Of a DNA stretch of 64,000 nt, positions 43,524-51,493 are shown piece by piece. How positions within the stretch are numbered: the first letter of the stretch is position 1; each line of letters begins with the position of its first letter. The translations under genes were made by a program, and so were the position numbers. The notes beneath the pieces are model-generated. The model ran no database searches. It worked only from the letters and a program-made list of their open reading frames with translations, and had not been told where the DNA came from. This DNA is from Streptomyces odontomachi (lineage in GTDB: Bacteria; Actinomycetota; Actinomycetes; Streptomycetales; Streptomycetaceae), in the NCBI RefSeq assembly GCF_024435355.1, contig NZ_JAMJWG010000018.1, forward strand, positions 168,684 to 232,683. The letters run 5' to 3'.

Positions 43524-46433
43524 ATGCCTGATCGTCACGACCTTGAACTCCTGATGCGCTCCCTGAAGTCGGTGGTCGGTGACGGGCCGTGGACCACGGC
43601 GACCAACCGGCTGAGCGCGATGGTCGCCGCGCACGCGGGCACGGCCGATGCCGCAGCGGCCTTCGACGTCTACTTCGCGCAGTGGCGCACCATGCCGGAC
43701 AGCGATCCGCGCCGCCCCACGTTCGCCGGCTATCTGCTCCAGCTCGTGCCGCTGATGCGACGCAGCGGATCGTGCTGCACCTACGAGCAGGCAGTAGAAC
43801 TGGCTGCGTCGGCACTGACCGTGCAGGACCCGGAGTGGCAGGCGACGATCATCGGTGTCCGCAGCCTCGCGATGCTGGAAGACCCCGTCACGCAGCGGGA
43901 CCCGGAGCTGCTCAAAAAAATAATGGAGGATCTCGACACGGTCGCCGGCCGGCTGCCCGAGGGGAGCACCGCCGGTGGCTTCGGAGTCGCCCGCGCGGTG
44001 GTGCTGGTGGAATACGCCCGGCTGAGGGGCGGCGAGGCCGAACTCGAGGCGGCCATCGACGAGTTGGTCACGGCCCGGCGGGGCATGGCGCACCGACCGG
44101 ACGAGCAGGCGTACCTCACCTGCCATATCGCCTGTCTCCGCGCCGGCCGGGCCTACCTCGCCATGGACGCGGACGCGATGGCTCGACACGTCCGCGCGGA
44201 GGAACTCGCCCTGGCCCGGCTGCCACGCCGCCATCCGGGGCGGGCCAGCGCCGAGGGATGGCTGGCCGTCGATCGGATCAAGCTCCGGGGCCTGATCACC
44301 GAACGCAGGGGCAAGACCTCGCCGGAGCCCCGACCGGGACGCGACGCCCACAAGCCGGCGCACCGGTCCGACCACCACGAACTGGTTCTGGCCGCGATCG
44401 AGATACTTGAAACGGCGGAAGCCGGCGAGAACCCGGAAACGGTCGGCAGGGCGGCTGGCCTGCTCCGCGAGGCGATGGCGCAGTGCGACGAGGGTGACGA
44501 GCTCTGGGTGCGGTGTGCGGCCCAGCTGGCCATGGCCCTTCTTCTCCAGTCCAGTCTCGTCGCCTGGGAGCCGAAGCCACTGAGCCACCTTTCTCGTGCG
44601 GGCCGGCAGATCACCGCCCAGACCAATGAGGCCATCTCCCTGTTGCGGCAGGCCTTTCGGGCCACCGAGGGGCCCGCGCACCCGCTGTGGCTCTCCATCG
44701 GCCACGCGCTGGCAGACGCGCTGCGTTCGCGGTCGATGATGTTGCCGTTGTTCCGGACGGGCACCGCCATGCAGATGTGGAAGGAGTCACGGGAGGTCGC
44801 CCTCGACGCATTGTCCGGGCTCGCCTGGAGCGCCCTCCTCCAATCCGGTCCGCGGCACGGCATGGAAGCGGGCAGCAGGGCGATGGAAGATCACTGCCTG
44901 GACATCGCTCTCTGGTGCATCGAGGACAACGAACTCGATGACGCGGTACGGGCGCTGGACAGCGGCCGAGCACTGGTGCTGCACAGCGCGCAGGTCCACG
45001 CCACCGTGCCGGACATGCTGCGGCAGCTCGGCCAGCACGAGCTGGCCGAGGAGTGGCGGGCGGCCGGGCCGGTACCGCCCGATCCGGACCCGGGGGCGCC
45101 CGGCCGCCCCGCCACGGTGGCGTTGCCGGCGGCCACCGGCCCCGGAATGCGGCTACGGCGGCAGGCACTGGAGGTGCTGACCGCCTCCCCCTATCGCGAG
45201 AAGTTGCTCTCGCCGCCGTCCGCTGCCGAGATCGCATGGGCACTGCGGACGCTCGACACCGACGCGCTCGTCTATCTGGTGCCCGCGAAGAAGTTGTCCC
45301 TGCCGCGGCTGGGCGGAAAGGCTCCCGGCGCCGCGCTGATCGTCTCGGCGGACGGGATGATGTGGTCGATCGAGCTGCCGAACCTGCGCCTCGACGCCCC
45401 GGAACTCGCCGCGTACCAGGCCGTTGGCGGTGTGGGCCGGGGCCCGCGCAGGGACGCCGGCCCGGCGGATCTACCCCAAACCGGGTGGCTGCCGCAGGCG
45501 GCCGAGGCGCTGGATCAGCTGTGCTCCTGGGCATGGCGGTCCGTGCTGGCGCCGCTGGCGGGACAGTTCGACGAGCGCGGCGGCTTCTTCGGTGCTCAAT
45601 CGGGCGCGTCCCGGCTGCCGTCCGTGGTACTCGTCCCCATCGGAGCGCTCGGCGCCGTGCCGTGGCACGCCTCCTGGCGCTCCGCAGGGCAGGGTCGGCG
45701 CTATGCGCTACAGGACCTGCACGTCTCGTACGCGCCCTCGGCCCGGACGCTGTGTGAGGTCGCCGGACGCACACCGGCCGATGTCAGGGCGCCCGGCAGC
45801 CCGGCGTTGGTGATCGGGAACCCCACCCGTGACCTGCGCTACGCGGGCGAGGAGGCCGAGGCCATCCACCGGGTGCTCTACCCGCGCGGAACCTATCTCG
45901 ACGCGGACACCGCCGTGGCGACGCAGGTGTCCGCCCGGTTGGCCGACCTGCGCGGCGGCGTGCTGCACCTGGCCTGTCACGCGCGGGTCGATCCCGGTGA
46001 GCGGCACAGCGCGTACCTGGACCTGGCCGCGGGCAGCAGGCTGGCCGCCGAGGAACTGACCGACGGCACGATCGGGCGGTACGAGCTCGGTCTGGTATGT
46101 CTCGCCGCCTGCTGGAGCAATGTCTCAAGCCGTGGCTACGACGAGGCGTACAGCCTGGCCACCGCCTTTCTCGCGGCTGGCGCTCACACGGTGCTCGGCT
46201 CGCTGTGGCCGGTGCCGGACGAGGCCACCTCCTTGCTGATGTACATGACCCACCACTACCTGCGGCGCGAGTCGCTGCCGCCGAGGCAGGCGCTTCGCCG
46301 GGCGCAGCTGTGGATGCTCGACCCACGGCGCAGCATCCCGCCCGAGATGCCGGCCCATCTCGCCGTTCGGGCCCGGTACATCCACCCCGACCATCTGGTC
46401 GGCTGGGCCGGCTTCACGCACCAGGGCTGGTGA
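43524..46433 (+). CDS. Large CHAT-domain protease with N-terminal helical/TPR-like region
   Basis: 969 residues, ATG at 43524 with GAAGGAAG upstream; the frame is open further upstream but overlaps the caspase gene. Residues ~1-640 are helical repeats of TPR type (e.g. EAGSRAMEDHCLDIALW). The C-terminal CHAT (caspase HetF-associated with TPR) domain has the dyad His819 (LHLACHA) and Cys863 (LVCLAACWSNV), then GAHTVLGSLWPVPDEAT and the closing helices. CHAT peptidases cleave substrates such as gasdermins or CRISPR-activated factors in other bacteria. The gene closes the Hsp70/GrpE/caspase series and may be the executioner; a small peptide gene follows 278 bases downstream. Confidence 0.9.
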   Translation: MPDRHDLELLMRSLKSVVGDGPWTTATNRLSAMVAAHAGTADAAAAFDVYFAQWRTMPDSDPRRPTFAGYLLQLVPLMRRSGSCCTYEQAVELAASALTVQDPEWQATIIGVRSLAMLEDPVTQRDPELLKKIMEDLDTVAGRLPEGSTAGGFGVARAVVLVEYARLRGGEAELEAAIDELVTARRGMAHRPDEQAYLTCHIACLRAGRAYLAMDADAMARHVRAEELALARLPRRHPGRASAEGWLAVDRIKLRGLITERRGKTSPEPRPGRDAHKPAHRSDHHELVLAAIEILETAEAGENPETVGRAAGLLREAMAQCDEGDELWVRCAAQLAMALLLQSSLVAWEPKPLSHLSRAGRQITAQTNEAISLLRQAFRATEGPAHPLWLSIGHALADALRSRSMMLPLFRTGTAMQMWKESREVALDALSGLAWSALLQSGPRHGMEAGSRAMEDHCLDIALWCIEDNELDDAVRALDSGRALVLHSAQVHATVPDMLRQLGQHELAEEWRAAGPVPPDPDPGAPGRPATVALPAATGPGMRLRRQALEVLTASPYREKLLSPPSAAEIAWALRTLDTDALVYLVPAKKLSLPRLGGKAPGAALIVSADGMMWSIELPNLRLDAPELAAYQAVGGVGRGPRRDAGPADLPQTGWLPQAAEALDQLCSWAWRSVLAPLAGQFDERGGFFGAQSGASRLPSVVLVPIGALGAVPWHASWRSAGQGRRYALQDLHVSYAPSARTLCEVAGRTPADVRAPGSPALVIGNPTRDLRYAGEEAEAIHRVLYPRGTYLDADTAVATQVSARLADLRGGVLHLACHARVDPGERHSAYLDLAAGSRLAAEELTDGTIGRYELGLVCLAACWSNVSSRGYDEAYSLATAFLAAGAHTVLGSLWPVPDEATSLLMYMTHHYLRRESLPPRQALRRAQLWMLDPRRSIPPEMPAHLAVRARYIHPDHLVGWAGFTHQGW

Positions 46434-46583
46434 CCGCCGGACTTCGCGTGGGAGCACCACGCCGCCCTGGCTCCGGAATCGACCGGATTCCATTTGCGAG
46501 TGCTCATTCATGTGCGTGACCAAAGTGTGAAGACTGATCCTTCCGTGACACGTGGGAGCTCGAGTCTGTGGTTGTATTGGTCA

Positions 46584-46608
46584 AGCGGAAATCATGACGG
46601 CTTCCGCT
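46584..46608. promoter_or_regulatory. Inverted repeat upstream of the small peptide gene
   Basis: AGCGGAA (46584-46590) and TTCCGCT (46602-46608) with an 11-base loop lie 104 bases before the peptide start, in a relatively AT-rich stretch that is probably its promoter/leader region. Confidence 0.4.
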
Positions 46609-46711
46609 GTGACGTCGGGCGTGACTGTCCGATTGGTCCTGCACGAAGACCACGCACAGCGGCTCGCGGCATCACGAAACAGTCGGCATCGCAGTTAGGG
46701 ATATATTTACT

Positions 46712-46903
46712 ATGAGTGACCAGCGCATCGAGACCCAGGAACTCGACGAGACCGCCCTCGACGCGGTCGCCGGCGGCATCGACCTCAGCGGCAGCTTCAG
46801 CAACCTGCACCTGGACGTCGTGCCCGGCCCGAACGGCGTGCCGATCGTGACCGGCGGTCACCTCGGTTCCGCCACCCTCACGGTCGGCGACATCTCTTTC
46901 TGA
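46712..46903 (+). CDS. Small peptide with double-glycine leader motif
   Basis: 63 residues, ATG start with AGGG at 46696-46700 (spacing long, about 12). The N-terminal 22 residues are acidic and end ELDETALDAVAGG, which matches the double-glycine leader rule (hydrophobic residues at -4, -7, -12 and GG). The remaining 41 residues begin IDLSGSFSNLHLD and are Gly/Ser-rich, with no cysteine, so it is not lanthipeptide-like. Two hairpins follow. It may be a bacteriocin or signal precursor, or a peptidase substrate of the neighbouring CHAT/caspase proteins (speculation). No ABC peptidase-exporter or modification enzyme is adjacent. Confidence 0.55.
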   Translation: MSDQRIETQELDETALDAVAGGIDLSGSFSNLHLDVVPGPNGVPIVTGGHLGSATLTVGDISF

Positions 46904-46923
46904 GATACGCCGCACACAAAGGT

Positions 46924-46991
46924 GACGGGCTGCTCTCCGTAGCCCGTCTCCCAGCCGGCCCTCACCGAGGACTCCATTCTCGGCGGGGGCC
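46924..46991. terminator. Two hairpins after the peptide gene
   Basis: GACGGGCT (46924-46931) pairs perfectly with AGCCCGTC (46941-46948); then GGCCCTCACCGAG (46957-46969) pairs with CTCGGCGGGGGCC (46979-46991) with one wobble and one mismatch. Together they look like a terminator for the peptide transcript. Confidence 0.65.
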
Positions 46992-47083
46992 GTTTCCGTA
47001 CAATTCCCCCTGACGGGGAAAATAACCAAGGCCAGGGAAAAGAACCAAGGCTTGAGCAGCTAATTGCAGCCGCAAAGAAAACA

Positions 47084-47126
47084 CTCCTTGTTGTCGTGCA
47101 CTCCAGGAGCGCACGACAACAAGGAG
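47084..47126. terminator. Perfect 16-bp stem terminator
   Basis: CTCCTTGTTGTCGTGC (47084-47099) pairs with GCACGACAACAAGGAG (47111-47126) around an 11-base loop that itself contains CTCCAGGAG. It lies just downstream of the DUF4185 gene and faces the peptide gene, so it can stop both strands. Confidence 0.85.
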
Positions 47127-47144
47127 AAGTGAAGGCAAAGGCGG

Positions 47145-48308
47145 TCAGGAAGCGATACCGTCAAATTGCTTCACCCAGTACGGCGGTGCGTTCAACACTC
47201 CGTTCCACTGCGACACGATCAGGGTAAGAGACGACGCACTTGCGCTGCCGGGGTGAATGTAACCCCCGTAGAGGTTCGGCACCTCCACGGAAGTGATCTG
47301 CGGAACGGGAACGCTCCACCCCGCGTCCGGACGGGACGCATGGCGGGTGCAGATCGCGCCGAGCTTCACGTCGAAGTAGCTCATGCAGTAGGTGTCGCCG
47401 ATCCGCTTGACGGAGAACTCACCGGTGTCGTTCCCGGAGAGGATCACCGACGGCGCGGCCGCGGTGGTCCACTTCCACGAGCCGTCAAGGTACGCCCAGT
47501 TCTGCTGGGCGCCGAAGTTGCCGTCGCGGAAGTCGTTCGGCTGGATCCGGAACAGCTGGATCGCTCCGCCGTCGGCCGTGTTCCGGTGGGTGCCGTTCCA
47601 CCGCTTGGAGAAGATGTAGAGCCAGCCGTCGGGGTCGATTCCCGCGAACGACCACATGCCGTACAGGGACTGGTTGGCCCCACGGACGTCACCGTCCCAG
47701 TGGTACGAGTAGTCGTGCCACGTCACTCCGTAGTCGTCGGAGTAGGCGACACCGGACATCAGCGAGCCGTCGTAGCCGGCCGGCGGTTCCCAGGTCGCTA
47801 CGGACGTGTACTGGATGTACGTGCGGCCGCCGAACTCGATGCAGTCGTTGGGGATGCGTGACACCTCGTAGCCGAACCCGTTGTCCGCCTTCGTCCGGTA
47901 GTCGAAGAGCTGACGGGCCTGACCGGCGGTGGGCATCGCCCAGGTGAACGAGATCGGGGCGGCCCCTGAGGCGTCGAAGTGGTCCTGGTTGAGCATCACC
48001 GGTGAGCCGAGGTAGGTGCCGGTCTGCTGGATGCCCGACCAGGAGTCGCCGAAGACGTAGCCCCACGTGCCGTCGTGCTCCCGGTAGTACGGGATACCGA
48101 GGTCGCCGGAGCCCAGGCCCTGCTGGCTCGCCGAGTCGCCGGGCTGGTCGCACAGTTCCTTGTTCCGCTGGCCGGCGGCCTCGGTGGGCGAGGCGTCGGC
48201 CAACGTGGCACGGGCCACACCGACCCCGGCGAGGGCGACACCGAGCCCTACGCCGGTCTTCAGCAGCATGCGCCGATTCGGTCGGAAACGATGGGAAGGA
48301 GCGGACAT
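47145..48308 (-). CDS. Secreted DUF4185-type glycan-related protein
   Basis: 387 residues, ATG at 48308. The N-terminus is a twin-arginine signal: RRMLLKTG (Arg12-Arg13) followed by a hydrophobic core and an ALA-like cleavage region (about 35-40), so it is exported folded via Tat. The mature part contains GLGSGDLGIPYYREHDGTWGYVFGDSW and several Asp-rich beta-propeller repeats typical of DUF4185 (glycosyl hydrolase-like five-bladed folds). The family includes arabinan- and arabinose-glycan acting proteins; the activity is not defined here. It stands alone, convergent with the peptide gene and divergent from the NACHT gene. A short 16-base tandem repeat lies upstream. Confidence 0.82.
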   Translation of the reverse strand: MSAPSHRFRPNRRMLLKTGVGLGVALAGVGVARATLADASPTEAAGQRNKELCDQPGDSASQQGLGSGDLGIPYYREHDGTWGYVFGDSWSGIQQTGTYLGSPVMLNQDHFDASGAAPISFTWAMPTAGQARQLFDYRTKADNGFGYEVSRIPNDCIEFGGRTYIQYTSVATWEPPAGYDGSLMSGVAYSDDYGVTWHDYSYHWDGDVRGANQSLYGMWSFAGIDPDGWLYIFSKRWNGTHRNTADGGAIQLFRIQPNDFRDGNFGAQQNWAYLDGSWKWTTAAAPSVILSGNDTGEFSVKRIGDTYCMSYFDVKLGAICTRHASRPDAGWSVPVPQITSVEVPNLYGGYIHPGSASASSLTLIVSQWNGVLNAPPYWVKQFDGIAS

Positions 48309-48378
48309 GTGGGGGGGATTCCTTTGGTGAGTGTCGGTGTTGCGTCGGTGGACGGGCCTCGTTCAGCGGGGGCCCGTG

Positions 48379-48426
48379 GTTCCGTCCGGTCCTCGTTCCG
48401 TCCGGTCCTCGTTCCGTCCGGACCTG
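48379..48426. repeat. Three tandem 16-base repeats in the upstream region
   Basis: Units GTTCCGTCCGGTCCTC at 48379-48394, 48395-48410 and a variant at 48411-48426 (GTTCCGTCCGGACCTG). They are between the divergent DUF4185 and NACHT genes (48309-48600), where no gene or clear promoter is recognised otherwise. Confidence 0.75.
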
Positions 48427-48600
48427 CGGACCGTGCCCGCTCTCCGGACCGTGCCCGCATCTCCCGTGTCCGATCGGTGCAGGCGAGCCTGGTGCCGGGA
48501 ACGCGAGATGGACAGGTCATGGAGGCGGCCATATATGACCGGTACTCGCGCTACATTCGTCACCTGCGGAAACGGGGTCTCCACGGGGAGGGCATGATCG

Positions 48601-51000
48601 GTGTCCAGTGAATTCGGTGAACTTCTGCGTCAGTTGCGCCGTCAGGCGGACCTGACGCAGGAGGACCTGGGGCGCCGTTCCGGGGTGAGCGTGAGCACCA
48701 TCCGCGGCCTGGAAACCGGTAAGCGTTCCAACCCCCGTATGGCCACGGTGCAGGAGCTGAGCGACGCGCTTCGGCTCCTGCCCGGGGACCGCAAGAAGCT
48801 TTTGGAAACGGTCGTCGTCCAGAGCCCACGTGACGCCGGGGAGGACAGGGACGCCGCTGCCGGCGAGCCCGCGGACGGCGGCCGGCAGGGCACCCTCGGC
48901 GGTGGCACCGCCGGGCTCACCCGCACGGACGCGCCCCGCGGCGCGCCGACACCCGCAGGCGTGGCGGCAGACGCCGCCGAGCAGCTGGCGAGGCTGATGG
49001 CCGCCCGCTGGCAACGCGAGGAGGAGCAACGGCACATCCACGATCCGTTCCCCCTCCCGGTCCGCTGGCAGCCGGGTCCTGAGGCGCAGACCGACCACTG
49101 GGCCAACATCCTCTGCCTGCCTCCGGGAGGCGACGCCGATCCGCTGGACCTGACCGGCCGGCTGGACGGCATCGCACGGACGTACCGGCGGATCCCGTCC
49201 GGGCGGCTGGTGATCCTGGGCCGAGCCGGCTCGGGGAAGACGATCCTGACCCTGCGTCTGGTACTCGACCTGCTCAAGACCCGGACCGACACCGAGCCCA
49301 TCCCGGTGATCTTCAGTATCGGCACCTGGAACCCCACCACCCACACCCTGCGGGACTGGCTGGCGAAGCGGCTGACCCGCGACCATCCCGGCTACGCCGC
49401 GCAGGGCCCGACCGGCCGAAGTCTCGCCGCCGAACTGGTCGATTCCGGCCGTGTGCTGCCCGTGCTCGACGGCTTCGACGAGCTGGCCGAAGGCCTGCGC
49501 CGCCCCGCGCTCAAGGCCCTCAACGCCACCGCCCTCCCCCTGGTGCTGACCAGCCGCCCGGACGAATACACCGCGGCCGTGGCACTGGCGGACGTCCTGA
49601 CCTCTGCCGCGACGATCGAACTGACCGATCTCACCCTCGACGATCTCGTCGGCTACCTGCCGCGCACGACGCGCAAGACCGATGCCGCCGACCCCACCGC
49701 CAACGTCTGGGATCCCGTCCTTGCCGAACTGCGGGAACGGCCGCACGACCCCCACGTGGCCCGTGTCGCGTCGGTGCTGACCACTCCCCTGATGGTGGCA
49801 CTGGCCCGCACCGTCTACAGCGACAGCCCGGACCATGAGCCGGCCGAGCTGCTGAGGAACGAGAGCTTCGGCAGCAGCCAGGCCTTAGAAGAGCACCTGC
49901 TCGGCTGCTACGTGTCCACCGTGTACCACCCCGAGCCCGGCCGGGTTCCGGTCGGTGACCGGGCCCGGACCTCCGACCCGGACCGGGTCGGAAACTGGCT
50001 GGGCTACCTGGCCCGCCATCTGACCGTTCTCGGCACGCCCGACCTCGCATGGTGGCGGATCGGCAGCGGACTGCGGCGTTCCTCCCAGTCCCTGGTGACC
50101 GCGCTGATGGTCGGAATCGCCGTGGGATTCGTCGACTTCGGCGTCGGGACCCTCGTCGGCCCGGTTCGGGTGGCGCTCATCGACGCTCCCATCGTCGGCC
50201 TCCTCGCCGGGCTCCTGTTCGGGTTCGCCCACTGGATCACGTTCGGTGTCAGAAACGTGGCCGCCACGCCCTCCGCGGTCCGCCTACGCGTCAGCGGCAG
50301 AACGGGGACCTTCACACGGAGTTCAGGTCACCGACTGTTGCTCGGGGCCCTGTGCGGGACCGCCTTCGGTTCCTGCTACGGCATGGCGCTCGGCGTCATA
50401 CGGGTCCTCTACTGGCACATCGGCATCGCGCAGGGGCTACGGATCGGCATCAGCGACGGGATCATCTTCGCCCTGGTCTTCGGCGGCAGCACCGGGCTCA
50501 CCTACTGCCTCCTCGGTGTACTGGAAGCCCCGCTCGACCTCGGCTCCGCCGTCGACCCGCGCAGCCTGCTGGTCGCCGACCGGCGTACCGCCCTCACCCA
50601 GATGGTGGTGTGGGCGCCCTTCTTCGGTCTCGTGGTGGGGATCGGCAGCTACGTGGTGGTCGCGCTGCTCCAAAGGCCGCTGGGACCGCTCGCGTGGTCG
50701 CCCGCGAGCAGCGTGATCGCCGGCGCCCTCAGCGGCTTCGGCGGGGCCGTCGGCTATGGGCTCACGCTGACCGCCTGGGGCCAGTGGGTGCTCATCGCCC
50801 GGATCTGGCTGCCCCTGACCGGGCGGCTGCCCTGGGCCCTGATGAGCTTCCTCGACGACGCCTACCAGCGCGGTGTCCTGCGCCAGGCCGGTGCCGTCTA
50901 CCAGTTCCGCCACGCCCGCATGCAGGAGCACCTCGCCCGCGCCCACCGGGCCCGGACCTCCGAGCTCGGTGGGCCGGCCGATGTCTCTTCCCTCACGTGA
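48601..51000 (+). CDS. XRE-NACHT ATPase with six transmembrane segments
   Basis: 799 residues, GTG start. Residues 1-65 are an XRE helix-turn-helix (LTQEDLGRRSGVSVSTIRGLETGKR). The NACHT ATPase has Walker A GRAGSGKT (207-214) and Walker B LPVLDGFDEL (286-295) with the LVLTSRPDEY sensor-like element. About six hydrophobic segments follow (roughly 497-516, 524-548, 578-600, 613-641, 668-690, 704-726), and the C-terminus has FRHARMQEHLA, a frequent ending of streptomycete NACHT proteins. NACHT ATPases act as STAND-type sensors in bacterial immunity and animal innate immunity; the membrane part may be the effector. The GTG lies seven bases after a weak GAGGG. Confidence 0.87.
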   Translation: MSSEFGELLRQLRRQADLTQEDLGRRSGVSVSTIRGLETGKRSNPRMATVQELSDALRLLPGDRKKLLETVVVQSPRDAGEDRDAAAGEPADGGRQGTLGGGTAGLTRTDAPRGAPTPAGVAADAAEQLARLMAARWQREEEQRHIHDPFPLPVRWQPGPEAQTDHWANILCLPPGGDADPLDLTGRLDGIARTYRRIPSGRLVILGRAGSGKTILTLRLVLDLLKTRTDTEPIPVIFSIGTWNPTTHTLRDWLAKRLTRDHPGYAAQGPTGRSLAAELVDSGRVLPVLDGFDELAEGLRRPALKALNATALPLVLTSRPDEYTAAVALADVLTSAATIELTDLTLDDLVGYLPRTTRKTDAADPTANVWDPVLAELRERPHDPHVARVASVLTTPLMVALARTVYSDSPDHEPAELLRNESFGSSQALEEHLLGCYVSTVYHPEPGRVPVGDRARTSDPDRVGNWLGYLARHLTVLGTPDLAWWRIGSGLRRSSQSLVTALMVGIAVGFVDFGVGTLVGPVRVALIDAPIVGLLAGLLFGFAHWITFGVRNVAATPSAVRLRVSGRTGTFTRSSGHRLLLGALCGTAFGSCYGMALGVIRVLYWHIGIAQGLRIGISDGIIFALVFGGSTGLTYCLLGVLEAPLDLGSAVDPRSLLVADRRTALTQMVVWAPFFGLVVGIGSYVVVALLQRPLGPLAWSPASSVIAGALSGFGGAVGYGLTLTAWGQWVLIARIWLPLTGRLPWALMSFLDDAYQRGVLRQAGAVYQFRHARMQEHLARAHRARTSELGGPADVSSLT

Positions 51001-51060
51001 GGGGTGCCGTCGCCGGAGGCAGCGGCAGCGGCAGGGCGGATACGCGGCCGATCCTGGGCG

Positions 51061-51468
51061 TCACTCCCCGTCCGGCACCAACCGCATCGAGATCGAGTTG
51101 ATGCAGTACCGCTGGTCCGTCGGCGTCGGATACCCCTCGCCCTCGAAGACGTGCCCCAGGTGCGAGCCGCACTTCGCGCACCGCACCTCCGTCCGCACCA
51201 TCCCGTGCGAACGGTCCTCCAGCAACTCCACCGCGTCGGTGGCGCGCGGGTCGTAGAAGCTCGGCCAGCCGCAGTGGGACTCGAACTTCTCGTTCGACGT
51301 GAACAGCTCCGCGCCGCAGGCACGGCAGGTGTAGACGCCCTTGGTCTTGGCGTCGGTGTACTCACCGGTGAACGCGGGCTCCGTGCCGGCCTGGCGCAGT
51401 ACCGCGTACTCGGCGGGAGTCAGCTCCGCGCGCCACTGCTCGTCCGGCTTCTCGACGTCGTACGCCAT
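51061..51468 (-). CDS. msrB: Peptide-methionine (R)-S-oxide reductase MsrB
   Basis: 135 residues. SelR domain with zinc cysteines in CRAC and CAKC, the GWPSFYDP substrate region and the catalytic cysteine in RYCINSISM. It reduces methionine-R-sulfoxide in proteins with thioredoxin. Start ATG at 51468; murC ends 25 bases upstream on the same strand, so both are probably co-transcribed, a common actinomycete arrangement. Confidence 0.96.
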   Translation of the reverse strand: MAYDVEKPDEQWRAELTPAEYAVLRQAGTEPAFTGEYTDAKTKGVYTCRACGAELFTSNEKFESHCGWPSFYDPRATDAVELLEDRSHGMVRTEVRCAKCGSHLGHVFEGEGYPTPTDQRYCINSISMRLVPDGE

Positions 51469-51493
51469 GGTGTCAGCCCCTTGTCCATGCGGA

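Noticed and set aside
46434..46711. Second small peptide gene upstream of 46712
   Set aside because: Frames here have no ribosome site and no leader motif; the region is better read as promoter/leader.
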